Part shown: positions 23,174 through 32,800 of the stretch, one piece after another | Position numbering within the stretch: the stretch's first letter is position 1 | Layout: every line of letters begins with the position of its first letter | From: DASXRA01 sp036506155 | Lineage (GTDB): Bacteria > Actinomycetota > Actinomycetes > Mycobacteriales > Jatrophihabitantaceae | Direction: 5' to 3' | DNA length: 35,411 nt | NCBI GenBank assembly: GCA_036506155.1 | Contig: DASXSF010000002.1 | Span: 1-35,411, forward strand | Notes under the pieces: generated by a model | Databases searched by the model: none | What the model saw: only the letters and a program-made list of their open reading frames with translations | Told to the model about the DNA's origin: nothing | Program-made: the position numbers and the translations under genes

Positions 23174-24514
23174 GTGGCCATCAGCGTCTTCGATCTGTTC
23201 TCCATCGGCATCGGGCCGTCGTCGTCCCACACGGTCGGCCCGATGCGGGCCGCGCTGCGCTTCGCGCTCGGCCTTGCCGATGACGGACAGCTGGACCGGG
23301 TCGCCGCGGTGCGGGTCGAACTGTTCGGCTCGCTCGGCGCCACCGGCCACGGCCACGGCAGCGAGCGCGCAGTGCGGCTCGGCCTCCAGGGGGAGCGCCC
23401 GGAGACCGTGGACACGGCGCGCGTGGTCACGCCCGAACGGATGAGCTTGCTGGGCAAGCGCGACGTTGCCGTCGAGGTCGTATTGCACCGCCGCACGTCG
23501 TTGCCGTACCACCCGAACGGCATGCGCTTCTTCGCCCTTGACGCGGCAGGTGCCGTGCTGCGTGAGCGGACGTACTACTCCGTCGGTGGTGGCTTCGTGG
23601 TGGACGAGACGGCTGCGGGAGCGGATCGGATCAAACCCGACGACACCCCGGTGCGGTACCCATTCACGACGGGCGCCGAGTTGATGGCGCACTGCGACAC
23701 GGCGGGCTTGCCGGTCAGCGGGGTCATGTTGGCCAACGAGCTGTCCTGGCGGAGCGAAGCGGAAGTGCGCGACGGACTGCTCGCGATCTGGACGGTGATG
23801 CAGCAGTGCGTGAGCGCCGGGTGCGCCAACGAGGGGACACTGCCCGGTGGGCTTCGTGTGCGCCGGCGTGCCCCGGAGCTGTACCGCCGCCTGTGTGGCG
23901 ATCTCTACGCGACGGACCCGCTGCGCGTCATGGACTGGGTCGACCTGTTCGCACTCGCCGTGAACGAGGAGAACGCCGCCGGAGGGCGGATCGTCACGGC
24001 GCCGACCAACGGCGCCGCCGGGGTGCTGCCGGCCGTGCTGCACTACTACGTCAAATTCGTGCCCGGCGCGTCGGAAGACGGTGTGGCGCGCTTCCTGCTC
24101 GCCGCCGGTGCGATCGGCGTGCTGTACAAGGAGAACGCGTCGATCTCCGGTGCCGAGGTGGGTTGTCAAGGCGAAGTCGGCTCGGCCTGCTCGATGGCGG
24201 CCGGAGCGCTTTGCGAGGTGCTCGGAGGTACAGCCGCTCAGGTGGAGAACGCCGCCGAGATCGGCATGGAGCACAACCTGGGCCTGACCTGCGACCCCGT
24301 CGGCGGGCTCGTTCAGGTGCCGTGCATCGAGCGCAACGCGATGGCTGCCGTCAAGGCGATCAACGCCGCCCGCATCGCGCTGCGCGGGGACGGCCAGCAC
24401 ATCGTCAGCCTGGACAAGGTGATCAAGACGATGCGCGAGACGGGCGCTGACATGAAGATCAAATACAAGGAGACGGCTCGCGGCGGCCTGGCGGTCAACG
24501 TGATCGAGTGCTGA
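23174..24514 (+). CDS. sdaA: L-serine ammonia-lyase (L-serine dehydratase), single-chain, Fe-S type
   Basis: About 446 aa from GTG 23174, where the family N-terminus MAISVFDLFSIGIGPSSSHT begins. The beta domain is followed by the catalytic alpha domain with GGRIVTAPTNGAAGVLPAVL, AEVGCQGEVGSACSMAAGAL and GLTCDPVGGLVQVPCIERNA, whose cysteines ligate the [4Fe-4S] cluster. The C-terminus MRETGADMKIKYKETARGGL is typical. It converts L-serine to pyruvate and ammonia. The best Shine-Dalgarno-like sequence, AAGGAG at about 23152, is 16 nt from the GTG, longer than usual; an in-frame GTG further upstream is possible but lies outside the conserved region. Confidence 0.93.
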   Translation: MAISVFDLFSIGIGPSSSHTVGPMRAALRFALGLADDGQLDRVAAVRVELFGSLGATGHGHGSERAVRLGLQGERPETVDTARVVTPERMSLLGKRDVAVEVVLHRRTSLPYHPNGMRFFALDAAGAVLRERTYYSVGGGFVVDETAAGADRIKPDDTPVRYPFTTGAELMAHCDTAGLPVSGVMLANELSWRSEAEVRDGLLAIWTVMQQCVSAGCANEGTLPGGLRVRRRAPELYRRLCGDLYATDPLRVMDWVDLFALAVNEENAAGGRIVTAPTNGAAGVLPAVLHYYVKFVPGASEDGVARFLLAAGAIGVLYKENASISGAEVGCQGEVGSACSMAAGALCEVLGGTAAQVENAAEIGMEHNLGLTCDPVGGLVQVPCIERNAMAAVKAINAARIALRGDGQHIVSLDKVIKTMRETGADMKIKYKETARGGLAVNVIEC

Positions 24515-24532
24515 GCCGCGCGGAGCCGCCCG

Positions 24533-26134
24533 TTACGCGGCGGCCGCCGCGAGCGCGTCGTCGGCGTGCTGCGCTTGGGGCAGATCGCTTCTCCGGATAT
24601 TGATCATCAGCGCGGCGACGACGATCGCGACCGCTCCGAAGACCGCCGCCGCCAGGAAGGCCATGGCCGAGCCGTGCGCCTGGATGGCGTGCAGCGCATG
24701 CACCGCCGTCGTGTCCTGCCAGGCTTCAGGAGGCGCCTTGGGTCCGCCCCCGTGCTCGACGCTCAGCTGTTGTAGGTGCTGGAGCGACGTCGGATTGCTG
24801 CTGGCAAGATCGGTGGCCTGCGTCTTGGCCGCGCTGCGGGAGGCGGTCGCGAACACCGTGGCCAGCACCGACAACCCGAGCGAGCCACCGACCTGCTGTC
24901 CGACGTTGAGCAGCGCCGACGCGATGCCCGCATCCGTATTGGCGACCTTTGACACCGCGGTGGTTGTCAGCGGCACGAACAGCATGCTCATGCCGGCGGC
25001 GAGCACGATCATGCCGGGAAGCACGACACCCCAATACGTGGTGGTGGTATCGACTTGCCCCAGCCACAGCAGCGACAGCGTCATCAGCGAACTGCCGCTG
25101 ACGATGAGCACCTTGGGCCCGACCCGGGGCAGCAATTGGGCCACGATCTGCGAGCCGATTGCGATCACGAACGGGAACGGCAGATAGGCCACGCCGGACC
25201 GCAACGCGCTGTATCCCATGACCTGCTGGAAGAAGAACGTCAGGAAGTAGAACATGCCGAACAGGCCGGCACCGGCCATCAGCATGACCAGGTAGGCGCC
25301 GGCTCTGCTGCGATTGTGGAACAGCCGCATGGGCATCATGGGGTGTTCGGCGACGAACGCCTCGACGAGTACGAACGCGGCCAGTAGCAGTCCGGCCAGC
25401 GGGAACAGGACGTAAGTCTGCGCGTTGGCCCAGCCGTCGCGCGCCGCGTGGATGAACGCGTAGACGAGGGTCACCATGCCACCCACCGACAGGGCCGCGC
25501 CGAGGAAGTCGAAGCCGCCCTTGAGCCGCTCGCTCAGCGGCAGGTAGAAGAACGCGCCGATCATCAGTAGCACGCCGATCGGCACGTTGACGAACAGCAC
25601 CCACCGCCAGGTGGCGTATTCGGTCAGGATGCCGCCCAGCAGCAGGCCGAGCGCCCCGCCCGCGCCGGACACGGCGGCGTACACCGCAAACGCCCGGTTG
25701 CGCTCCCTGCCCTCCTTGAACGAGACGGTGACCAGCGACAGTGCCGTCGGTGACGCGATCGCGCCGCCCAGGCCCTGCACGACCCGTCCGCCGAGCAGCA
25801 GCGGGAACGTGGTGGACAGGCCGCCGAGCAGGCTGCCGAACGAGAACAGCCCCAGCCCGACGATGAACATGCGGCGCCGGCCCAGGATGTCGCCGGCACG
25901 TCCGCCCAGAAGCAGGAACCCGCCGAACGCGAGTGCGTAGGCGTTGATAGCCCACGTCATGTCCGTCTGGTTCTTGTGGAAGTAGGCGCCCATCGACGGC
26001 AGCGAAATGTTCACGATCGTGGCATCCAGCACGACCATCAGCTGGGCGCCGGCGATCAGCAACAAGATCAGGGCAGGATGCGTGGCGCGACGCGCGCCAG
26101 TCGAAGTAGCGACCTCAGACCCGGTCACGGGCAT
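24533..26134 (-). CDS. DHA2-family (EmrB/QacA) MFS drug exporter
   Basis: The 533-aa protein fits a 14-helix MFS proton antiporter. It opens after a short head with ALILLLIAGAQLMVVLDATI and VNISLPSMGAYFH, the DHA2 TM1 motif, then motif A as LGGRAGDILGRRRMFIVGLG and motif C-like GALGLLLGGILTEYATWRWV. The long C-terminal helices carry VGQQVGGSLGLSVLATVFA. Such pumps export lipophilic drugs, dyes or metabolites. It is divergent from a TetR regulator gene, the usual pairing for a ligand-induced exporter. Confidence 0.92.
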   Translation of the reverse strand: MPVTGSEVATSTGARRATHPALILLLIAGAQLMVVLDATIVNISLPSMGAYFHKNQTDMTWAINAYALAFGGFLLLGGRAGDILGRRRMFIVGLGLFSFGSLLGGLSTTFPLLLGGRVVQGLGGAIASPTALSLVTVSFKEGRERNRAFAVYAAVSGAGGALGLLLGGILTEYATWRWVLFVNVPIGVLLMIGAFFYLPLSERLKGGFDFLGAALSVGGMVTLVYAFIHAARDGWANAQTYVLFPLAGLLLAAFVLVEAFVAEHPMMPMRLFHNRSRAGAYLVMLMAGAGLFGMFYFLTFFFQQVMGYSALRSGVAYLPFPFVIAIGSQIVAQLLPRVGPKVLIVSGSSLMTLSLLWLGQVDTTTTYWGVVLPGMIVLAAGMSMLFVPLTTTAVSKVANTDAGIASALLNVGQQVGGSLGLSVLATVFATASRSAAKTQATDLASSNPTSLQHLQQLSVEHGGGPKAPPEAWQDTTAVHALHAIQAHGSAMAFLAAAVFGAVAIVVAALMINIRRSDLPQAQHADDALAAAAA

Positions 26135-26153
26135 ACTCCGTTCGAAGTCTCCC

Positions 26154-26224
26154 AGTAACGGTAGGAGACGCGGGCGTTTCTTAGTAAGCTAGTCAACGGG
26201 TTATAAAACATGCAACGGGGTTAC
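26154..26224. promoter_or_regulatory. Repeated half-sites in the exporter/tetR spacer, candidate TetR operators
   Basis: The spacer holds AGTAAC (about 26153-26158) and its complement GTTACT (26219-26224), plus a direct repeat CAACGGGTTA (26194-26203) and CAACGGGGTTA (26213-26223). TATAAAA lies between the last two and may be a -10. TetR proteins typically bind such repeats overlapping divergent promoters; the assignment is inference. Confidence 0.4.
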
Positions 26225-26278
26225 TCTGATACGGCCTCAGTTTGCTCACAGGCATCCTGTACGAAGGGTCTGACAAAG

Positions 26279-26917
26279 ATGACCGCGGCGCCAGTCGATT
26301 TCGCTCACCGCGTGACGACGAGTGATGCCGTGCGGCACCGCCGTCGCGGCGAGGCGCTCGAGGGGGCGATCTACGACGCGGTCGTCGACGAGCTCGCCGA
26401 GATCGGGTATGCCGCTCTGACCATCGAGTCGGTGGCTGCCCGAGCCCACACCGGCAAGGCCAGCATCTATCGGCGCTGGCCCACCAAGCAGGAACTCGTC
26501 GTCGCCGCGTTCTGCGAAAAGGCGGGCGAGGCGTTCGATCTGGTGGGTACCTCGATGACGGCGACGACCACCACGCGCGATGCGCTCGTGCACGTCGGCC
26601 GGCGCATCTGCGCGCTGGTCAGAGGAGGCGTTGGGGAGGCCATCCGTGCGGTGGGAGCCGAGAGCAGCCGCGACGCCGAACTCGCTGCCGCCCTTGACGC
26701 GCGGGTCGGGTGCCCGAAACGGGAAGCACTGCTCGGTGTGCTGCAGCGCGGCGTCGCGCGTGGCGAGGTGCGGCCGGAGGCCGCCGACGAGCTCATCGCC
26801 GAGGTACTGCCGGCGATGCTGCTGACCCGAATCATCATTCAGGGACTGCCGGTTTCCGACGACCACGTCGTCCGCGTCGTCGACGACGTTGTCATGCCGC
26901 TGCTGCGTCCGGTTTGA
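26279..26917 (+). CDS. TetR family transcriptional regulator
   Basis: About 212 aa from ATG 26279; an ATG at 26210 would add 23 residues but overlaps the putative operators. The TetR helix-turn-helix spans residues ~30-75: AIYDAVVDELAEIGYAALTI, ESVAARAHTGKASIYRRW and PTKQELVVAAF, an almost canonical match. The C-terminal helical domain, with LLTRIIIQGLPVSDDHVVR, binds the ligand and forms the dimer. It is divergent from the DHA2 exporter, which it most likely represses together with itself. The ligand is unknown. Confidence 0.9.
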   Translation: MTAAPVDFAHRVTTSDAVRHRRRGEALEGAIYDAVVDELAEIGYAALTIESVAARAHTGKASIYRRWPTKQELVVAAFCEKAGEAFDLVGTSMTATTTTRDALVHVGRRICALVRGGVGEAIRAVGAESSRDAELAAALDARVGCPKREALLGVLQRGVARGEVRPEAADELIAEVLPAMLLTRIIIQGLPVSDDHVVRVVDDVVMPLLRPV

Positions 26918-26993
26918 CCGCGGCGGGGTGCCGGTCGCTGAGCTTGATAGGGCATCATGATCGGTCGGTCCACGACAAGGGAGTCTGGCAAGA

Positions 26994-28739
26994 GTGCTGC
27001 CCACAGCACATCGTGAACGGACGCCGGCACCGCCGACAGCGTTTGCGCGGGTGCGCACCGGATACATCTCGCTTTCGCCGCGCGTCATCTCGGCGTTTGC
27101 GGCAATCGTCGGGCTGCTGACCCTGGTCGGCGCGCTGCGTCCGGCCGAGCGGGGTCGCGTACACGCGATGACCGACCCGCTGGGCATCCCGGCGACCGCG
27201 GCCGCCGTGGCGCTGAGCGCGGTGGCCGGCCTGTTGTTGCTGCGCTTGGCGGCCAGCCTGCGCAAGCGCAAGCGGGCCGCCTGGGCCGCCTCGGTCGCCG
27301 TTACGGTGATCTTGATCGTGGCGCACGTCCTCAGGGGCCACAAAGTGCTCGAGGCGCTGGTGCCGCTAGCGCTCCTGGTCATGCTGCTGACGGCGCGTTC
27401 GCAGTTTCGCGCCAAGGCCGATCCGGCGTCGCGATGGTTCGCGGTGCGGGTCTTTCTCCAGTTCGTCGCGGTCGCGGTCCTTTACGGCATGGCGACGTTG
27501 TATATCGACAGCGACCGGGTGGTGGGCAATCCGTCGTTCTGGGCGCGCCTGGAAGAGGTCAGTTACGCCCTCGTGGGCGTAAACGGCCCGGTGAACGTCT
27601 CCGGCGAACGGTTCAGCGACATCTTCCACGGCACGCTGCTGGGCTTCGGGCTGCTAGCGGTGCTCGCCGTGGCGTGGCTGGCGTTGCGGCCGTCCGAGCC
27701 GCCGTGCCGGCTGACCACGGAGAACGAGACGCGGCTGCGCTCGCTGTTGGACCGGCAGGGCGGGCGCGATTCGCTCGGCTACTTTGCGCTTCGCCGCGAC
27801 AAGTCCGTGGTGTGGTCACCGACGGGTAAGGCGGCGATCACGTACCGGGTCGTGCAGGGCGTCGCGCTGGTCAGTGCGGACCCGATCGGCGATCCCGAGG
27901 CGTGGCCGGGTGCGATGCACGCATACCGCCGCCTCGTCGACGAATACGGCTGGACCCCGGCCGTCATCGGGTGCAGCGAGCTCGGCGCAATCGTGTTCCG
28001 GCGCGAGTGCGGGCTGTCCGCGATCGAGCTGGGCGACGAGGCGATCGTCGACGTCGCGGACTTCAGCCTCGAGGGACGCGCGATGCGGGGCGTGCGCCAG
28101 GCGTGCACCCGGGTGTGCCGGGCGGGTTATGACGTGGTGGTACGGCGTGCCCGCGATATCGATCGCGACGAGTTCGCCGAGTTGCTGCGGGTGGCCGCTG
28201 CGTGGCGGGGCGCCGCCGTCGAGCGTGGATTCTCGATGGCGTTGTCCCGCCTGGGCGATGTGGCCGACCCGGACTGCGTCATCGCCACCGCGCACCAGGG
28301 CGGCGTGCTGCGCGGCGTGCTCCACTTCGTCCCGTGGGGCCGGGACGGGCTGTCGCTGGACCTGATGCGGCGCGACCGGTCCGCCGACAACGGCCTCAAC
28401 GAGCTCATGATCGCCCGCGTGATCCAGACCTGCCCGTCACTCGGCGTGCTGCACGTCTCGCTCAACTTCGCCGTGTTCCGGGACGCGATCGAGCGCGGCG
28501 AGAAGATCGGCGCCGGCCCGGTGTTGCGGGCGTGGCGCGGCATACTGCTGTTCCTGTCCCGGTGGTGGCAGATCGAGTCGCTCTACCGCTTCAACGTCAA
28601 GTTCCGCCCGGCGTGGCATCCGCGGTTCCTGTCGTACCCGGCCACGCGCGACCTCCCCCGCATCGCGGTCGCCGCGCTGGAAGCAGAAGCGTTCCTGGTC
28701 CGGCCGCACCTGCTCAAGCGGCTCCTCGGCCGGGCATAG
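26994..28739 (+). CDS. Aminoacyl-phosphatidylglycerol synthase (DUF2156, LysX/MprF synthase-like)
   Basis: A 581-aa protein from GTG 26994 with AAGGGAG about 10 nt upstream. Residues ~20-240 hold roughly six transmembrane helices (for example VISAFAAIVGLLTLVGAL and VAVTVILIVAHVLRGHK). Residues ~245-580 are the cytosolic DUF2156 double-GNAT domain, with DSLGYFALRRDKSVVWSPTG, VALVSADPIGDPEAWPGAMH, the LSLDLMRRD region, ADNGLNELMIARVIQTC and FRPAWHPRFLSYPATRDL. That domain transfers an amino acid, usually lysine, from aminoacyl-tRNA to phosphatidylglycerol. Unlike mycobacterial LysX it has no lysyl-tRNA synthetase fused. The flippase-like partner domain is in a different gene, at 4895. Confidence 0.88.
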   Translation: MLPTAHRERTPAPPTAFARVRTGYISLSPRVISAFAAIVGLLTLVGALRPAERGRVHAMTDPLGIPATAAAVALSAVAGLLLLRLAASLRKRKRAAWAASVAVTVILIVAHVLRGHKVLEALVPLALLVMLLTARSQFRAKADPASRWFAVRVFLQFVAVAVLYGMATLYIDSDRVVGNPSFWARLEEVSYALVGVNGPVNVSGERFSDIFHGTLLGFGLLAVLAVAWLALRPSEPPCRLTTENETRLRSLLDRQGGRDSLGYFALRRDKSVVWSPTGKAAITYRVVQGVALVSADPIGDPEAWPGAMHAYRRLVDEYGWTPAVIGCSELGAIVFRRECGLSAIELGDEAIVDVADFSLEGRAMRGVRQACTRVCRAGYDVVVRRARDIDRDEFAELLRVAAAWRGAAVERGFSMALSRLGDVADPDCVIATAHQGGVLRGVLHFVPWGRDGLSLDLMRRDRSADNGLNELMIARVIQTCPSLGVLHVSLNFAVFRDAIERGEKIGAGPVLRAWRGILLFLSRWWQIESLYRFNVKFRPAWHPRFLSYPATRDLPRIAVAALEAEAFLVRPHLLKRLLGRA

Positions 28740-28787
28740 CAGCCTGTACCCTGATGGCTCGGCGGCCGCTGTGTCGCCGCGTCACCT

Positions 28788-28877
28788 GGAGGCTTCGCCT
28801 AGTCTGGTCTATGGCGCCGCACTGCTAATGCGGTTGGGGTTTACCGCCCCTCCCGGGTTCGAATCCCGGAGCCTCCG
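28788..28877 (+). tRNA. tRNA-Ser (GCT)
   Basis: A 90-nt class II tRNA: acceptor GGAGGCT pairs with AGCCTCC, discriminator G at 28877. Anticodon arm CCGCA-CTGCTAA-TGCGG has anticodon GCT at 28824-28826, followed by a long variable arm and T arm CCGGG-TTCGAAT-CCCGG. It reads AGC/AGU codons. No CCA is encoded. Confidence 0.96.
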
Positions 28878-28939
28878 CGCCGCGTCCCTTGGCCGGCGGG
28901 TCGTGTCGAGCGTCCCTGTAGACTCGTCCGTCGGCACTC

Positions 28940-29012
28940 GCGCCCGTAGCTCAACGGATAGAGCACTTGACTACGGATCAAGAGGTTGCAGGTTCGATTC
29001 CTGTCGGGCGCG
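28940..29012 (+). tRNA. tRNA-Arg (ACG)
   Basis: A 73-nt tRNA: acceptor GCGCCCG pairs with CGGGCGC, discriminator G at 29012. D arm GCTC...GAGC, anticodon arm CTTGA-CTACGGA-TCAAG (anticodon ACG, A34 normally edited to inosine by TadA), T arm GCAGG-TTCGATT-CCTGT. It lies 62 bp after tRNA-Ser(GCT), a pairing seen in other actinobacteria. No CCA is encoded. Confidence 0.96.
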
Positions 29013-29052
29013 CCCAGTGTTTATCGGCATGAGAACGCTTTCAGTATCATCG

Positions 29053-29240
29053 TTAAGGTGATCTCTGTCCATGAGATCTCATGGACAGATGATCTTGGGG
29101 TTGGACGATACGGGCCGGTCCGACAGGTGACCGGTCCGCGTCGCCGCGTGAGTCCACTGCCGCAGCTGGGTGACCGCCCAGGCAAGAGACAAGGCTGAGG
29201 CCGGCCGCGGCGAGGGCGACGACCAGGTAGGTCCACACCG
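29053..29240 (-). pseudogene. Possible decayed small membrane protein
   Basis: A leftward GTG around 29238 opens VWTYLVVALAAAGLSLV, a membrane-like segment. After about 17 codons the sensible frame appears to shift: the alternative frame reads SLAWAVTQLRQWTHAATRTG then HLSDRPVSSNPKIICP before a TGA inside the palindrome. A one-base change would join the two into a ~50-aa one-helix protein. I do not recognise the family; small membrane proteins of this style occur in integrated conjugative elements, but that is only a suggestion. Confidence 0.25.
29060..29094. repeat. Long near-perfect palindrome (26-bp perfect core) downstream of tRNA-Arg
   Basis: TCTGTCCATGAGA / TCTCATGGACAGA (29064-29089) is a perfect 26-bp palindrome with no loop. 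With one bulged base the arms extend to GATC on both sides (29060-29094). It lies 52 bp after the tRNA-Arg gene in a gene-poor region. There is no T-tract for a typical terminator. It could be two abutting terminal inverted repeats left by an insertion sequence, or a recombinase or regulator site. Confidence 0.85.
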
Positions 29241-29253
29241 GTGAGCCGGTGGG

Positions 29254-29532
29254 TTAACGACGACGAGAGGCGAGAGCGGTGACTGGGGGGGCGTCGCCGC
29301 CCTCGTCGGGCGCCGGAATCAGCCTCGCACCGGCGGTGGTTGCGGTGGCGAGGTACGGCAGGGCAAGCGTGGGGGTGAGCAGGGCGGCTGCGGTAAGGCG
29401 ACGTGTGGTGCGCGACCCGGATCCGACTGACGGCATGCTGACGTCCAGTCGGCCGTATCGTCCGAGCAGTCCCAGCGGCAGGGTGTGGGTCCATGTGCCG
29501 GTGGGCCAGCGGCGCTTGGCGGACGACCGCAC
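29254..29532 (-). CDS. Possible small exported protein, unrecognised
   Basis: A leftward 92-codon frame from ATG 29532 has GC-rich third codon positions like real genes nearby. Its product is basic at first (MRSSAKRRWPTGTW) and contains RRLTAAALLTPTLALPYLAT, a hydrophobic stretch, near residues 44-64, then an Asp/Glu-rich tail. It ends in TAA 13 bp before the decayed membrane frame, in the same direction. There is no recognisable domain and no clear ribosome binding site, so it may be a remnant or a chance frame. Confidence 0.3.
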   Translation of the reverse strand: MRSSAKRRWPTGTWTHTLPLGLLGRYGRLDVSMPSVGSGSRTTRRLTAAALLTPTLALPYLATATTAGARLIPAPDEGGDAPPVTALASRRR

Positions 29533-29806
29533 CAGCTCAACCGGCCGGATGCCCAGTCAGGACCAACGGGCGATTTCCCATCGCAAGCCGCGAACATCGG
29601 TGCCGCGCCGAACAGGCCGGTCCTGCCAAGCAGCAAAGGCCGGCGAACCGTCGCTGCCCTCCTGTCTCGGCGGAGCCGGATCTGGCAACCGAACACCCCG
29701 GACGGTCGGCCTGACTCATCGTGGATTTCCCGGCATGTCCTGTGAGCGAGCCTTCCGGTGACGTGACTGCTCGGTTAAGGTCGCTCCTTTCGGGGATCCG
29801 GGGGGA
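29533..29806. other. Spacer before the large secreted protein, no gene seen
   Basis: Frames here run through on both strands but show no family signature. GGGGGGAG at about 29800-29807 is the only candidate ribosome binding sequence for the following gene, and lies unusually close to its ATG. Confidence 0.3.
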
Positions 29807-29809
29807 GTG

Positions 29810-32800
29810 ATGCATCGCGTCGCGGTGCGCCGGCTCATGCTCGGTGCCACGATCTCTGCTGTGTTGACGGCGGGTGTCGCCGTCGCGCCTGCGGCTCAGG
29901 CTGACAACGTCACGGTCTCCGGCGATGTCGCGCGTTCGGGCTGGGACTCGCACGAGCCGGGGCTCGCGCCGGCGCAGGTCAGCGCCGGCGACTTCGGTCA
30001 GCAGTTCTCGGTGCAGCTTGCCGGCAGCATCTACTCCCAGCCGCTGGTGGTTGGTAACACCGTGGTCGTCACCACGGAGAAGGCGAACGCCTACGGCGTC
30101 AGTGCATCGACCGGTTCGATCCTGTGGCAGCGCTCGTTCGGCGCGCCGTTCCAGTCGTCGGCGATCGGATGTGGCGACCTGACGCCCGATCTCGGTTCGA
30201 CGTCTACGCCGGTGTACGACCCGGCATCGAACACGGTGTATCTCAGCACGAAGATCGCCGACGGTGGCGACGCCCAGCACCCGCACTGGTACCTGCACGC
30301 CATCAACCCGGCCGACGGTTCGGAACGGGCCGGCTTCCCGGTCGTCCTGCAGGGCGTCGCGGACAACGATCCTACGGTGACGTTCGATCCGTTCCTCGAG
30401 ATGCAACGGCCGGGGCTGCTGTTCGCCCACGGGACCGTCTACATGGGATTCGGGTCGCATTGTGACCTCGGGGCGTGGCGGGGCTGGATCGTGGCGGTCG
30501 GCGTCACCGGCACGCCCGCTATCAAGTCTCTCTTCGTCACCGAGGCGGCCAACGGTGGCGGTGCCGGAGTCTGGGCCTCCGGCGGCGGGCTCGTCACCGA
30601 TGGGGACGACGCGAACGGCAACCCGCGCGTGTTCTTTGCGACCGGCAACGGCTTGTCCCCGGCCGTCGGCCCAGGTACCAGCCCGTCGCCGTACCTCGGC
30701 GATTCGGTGGTCCGCGTGGGGCTCAACGCACGCGGTCATCTCGCCGCGGTGGACTTCTTCGCCCCGTCGGACGCGCCGACTCTCGACCTGAACGACACCG
30801 ATCTCGGGTCGGGCGGACCGGCCGCACTGCCTGACGGCTTCGGCACGCCGTCGCATCCGCACCTGCTGGTCGAGGACGGCAAGGACGGACGATTGTTCCT
30901 GCTCGACCGCGACAACCTCGGCGGACGCGGGCAGGGACCCGGCGGCGGTGACGCGGTGGTGCAGACGATCGGGCCGTTCAAGGGCGTCTGGGGTCATCCG
31001 GCGGTGTACGGTGCCGAGGGCGGCTGGGTCTACTACGTCGAGAACGGCGGTCCGCTCCGGGCGTATCAGCGCGGGGTCACCGCCGGTGGTGATCCGGCGC
31101 TGACCGCCGTTGGCGCGAGCAGCGGCACGTTCGGCTACACGTCCGGGTCGCCGATCGTGACCTCCGACGGCAGCACCGCGGGCTCGGCGCTGGTCTGGGT
31201 CGTCTACTCCGGTGGGTCGACGGGCAGCGGCGGCCAGTTGCGCGCCTACGACGCGGTGCCGTCGAACGGCGTGCTGAACCTGCGCTGGTCCGCCGCGATC
31301 GGCAACGCCTCGAAGTTCGAGATGCCCGCGACGAGCAGCGGGCGGGTGTTCGTCGGGACGCGCGACGGCACGCTGTTCGCGTTCGGGCGGCCGGCCACGG
31401 TAGCGCTGCACGGCTCGACGGTCGACGCCGGCCAGGTCCCGGTCGGCGGATCGGTGACCACGTCCGCGCATCTCACCGCGGCGACGGCGGTCACGGTGAG
31501 CGGCGCATCGGCCACCGCACCCTTCACCGCGGACGCCGCGGGGCTGCCGCGCACGCTGGCCGCGAATGACACGATCGACATCCCGATCACGTTCGCGCCG
31601 ACCGTACCGGGCACTGCCTCGTCCACGCTCACGCTCACCACCAGCCTCGGCCCGGTCACCCTCGACCTGCACGGCACCGGCACCCAGCCCGGGCTTTCGG
31701 CGTCACCCAGCCCGCTCGTGTTCGGCGCCGTGGCGACCTCGCAGACGAAGACGTACGGCCTCGCCATCACCAACACGGGTACGACGAGTGAGACGGTGAG
31801 CTCGACATCGCTTCCCCGCGCGCCGTTCACCGTCACCGGCGCACCCGCTGCAGGCACGGTCATCGGCGCCCAACAGTCGCTCGCCCTGTCCGTGACCTAC
31901 GCGCCGACCGTCGCCGGCGCCAACTCCGACTCGCTGGCGATCACCTCGACACACGGCACGCTGACCGTCCCGGTGACCGGCAGCGGCGAGACCGGCCAGG
32001 CGCATCTCGCGTTCCGGCCCTCGACCACCGACTTCGGCCGAGTCGTGGTGGGCACCTCCCGCACGCTGAGCTTCGACATCACGAACATCGGCAACATCCC
32101 GCTCACGATCACCAAGGCCAAGGCGCCCGCGGGCGTGTTCACCTCGCCGAGCCCGCTGTCCGAGGGCATCACGCTAGGCCCGGACGACGTCGTCCACCAG
32201 CTCGTGACATTCACCCCGATCGCCGTCGGGTCGGCGAGCGCGTCCTATCTCGTCACCGCTGACGACGGCCAGGGCGAGCAGACCGCCACCCTCACCGGCA
32301 CGGGCGTCACCGCAAGCGCACTGCCCGCTCCGACCGGCAGCGGCTGGTCCCGCAACGGGGCGACCACCGTGAGCGGCAGCGACCTGGTGCTGACCCCCGC
32401 GCAGCCGTTCCTCGCCGCATCGGCCTTCTCCACCACCACCGTGCCCAGTGACGGACTCGATGCACACTTCACCGCGCAGGTGGGCGCGGGCAGCGGCGCA
32501 GACGGTCTCACCTTCACCCTGCTACCCGCCTCATCGCCTGCGACATCGCTCGGCGCCTCCGGCGGCGGCCTCGGCTACGGCGGGCTGACCAACGCCGTGG
32601 CCGTCGCCCTCGACACGCATGCGAACCAAACCGATCCGTCGTCGAACTTCGTCGGCGTCGCGACCGGCACGCTCGGTGCGCCCGACCAGCTCGCCTACGT
32701 CACGACGTCCTCCAACGTCGGTCCGCTGACCAGCGGGACGCATGACGTCGACGTCAACATCTACGGCGGCCACCTCCGCGTGATCGTCGACGGTGACCTC

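Noticed and set aside
29060..29094. Rho-independent terminator for the tRNA genes
   Set aside because: No loop and no T-tract; the perfect palindromic core is not typical of a terminator.
29537..31672. 711-aa leftward open frame under the large secreted protein
   Set aside because: It is Arg/Gly/Asp-rich antisense of a gene with strong domain signatures, as expected in GC-rich DNA; no family motif.
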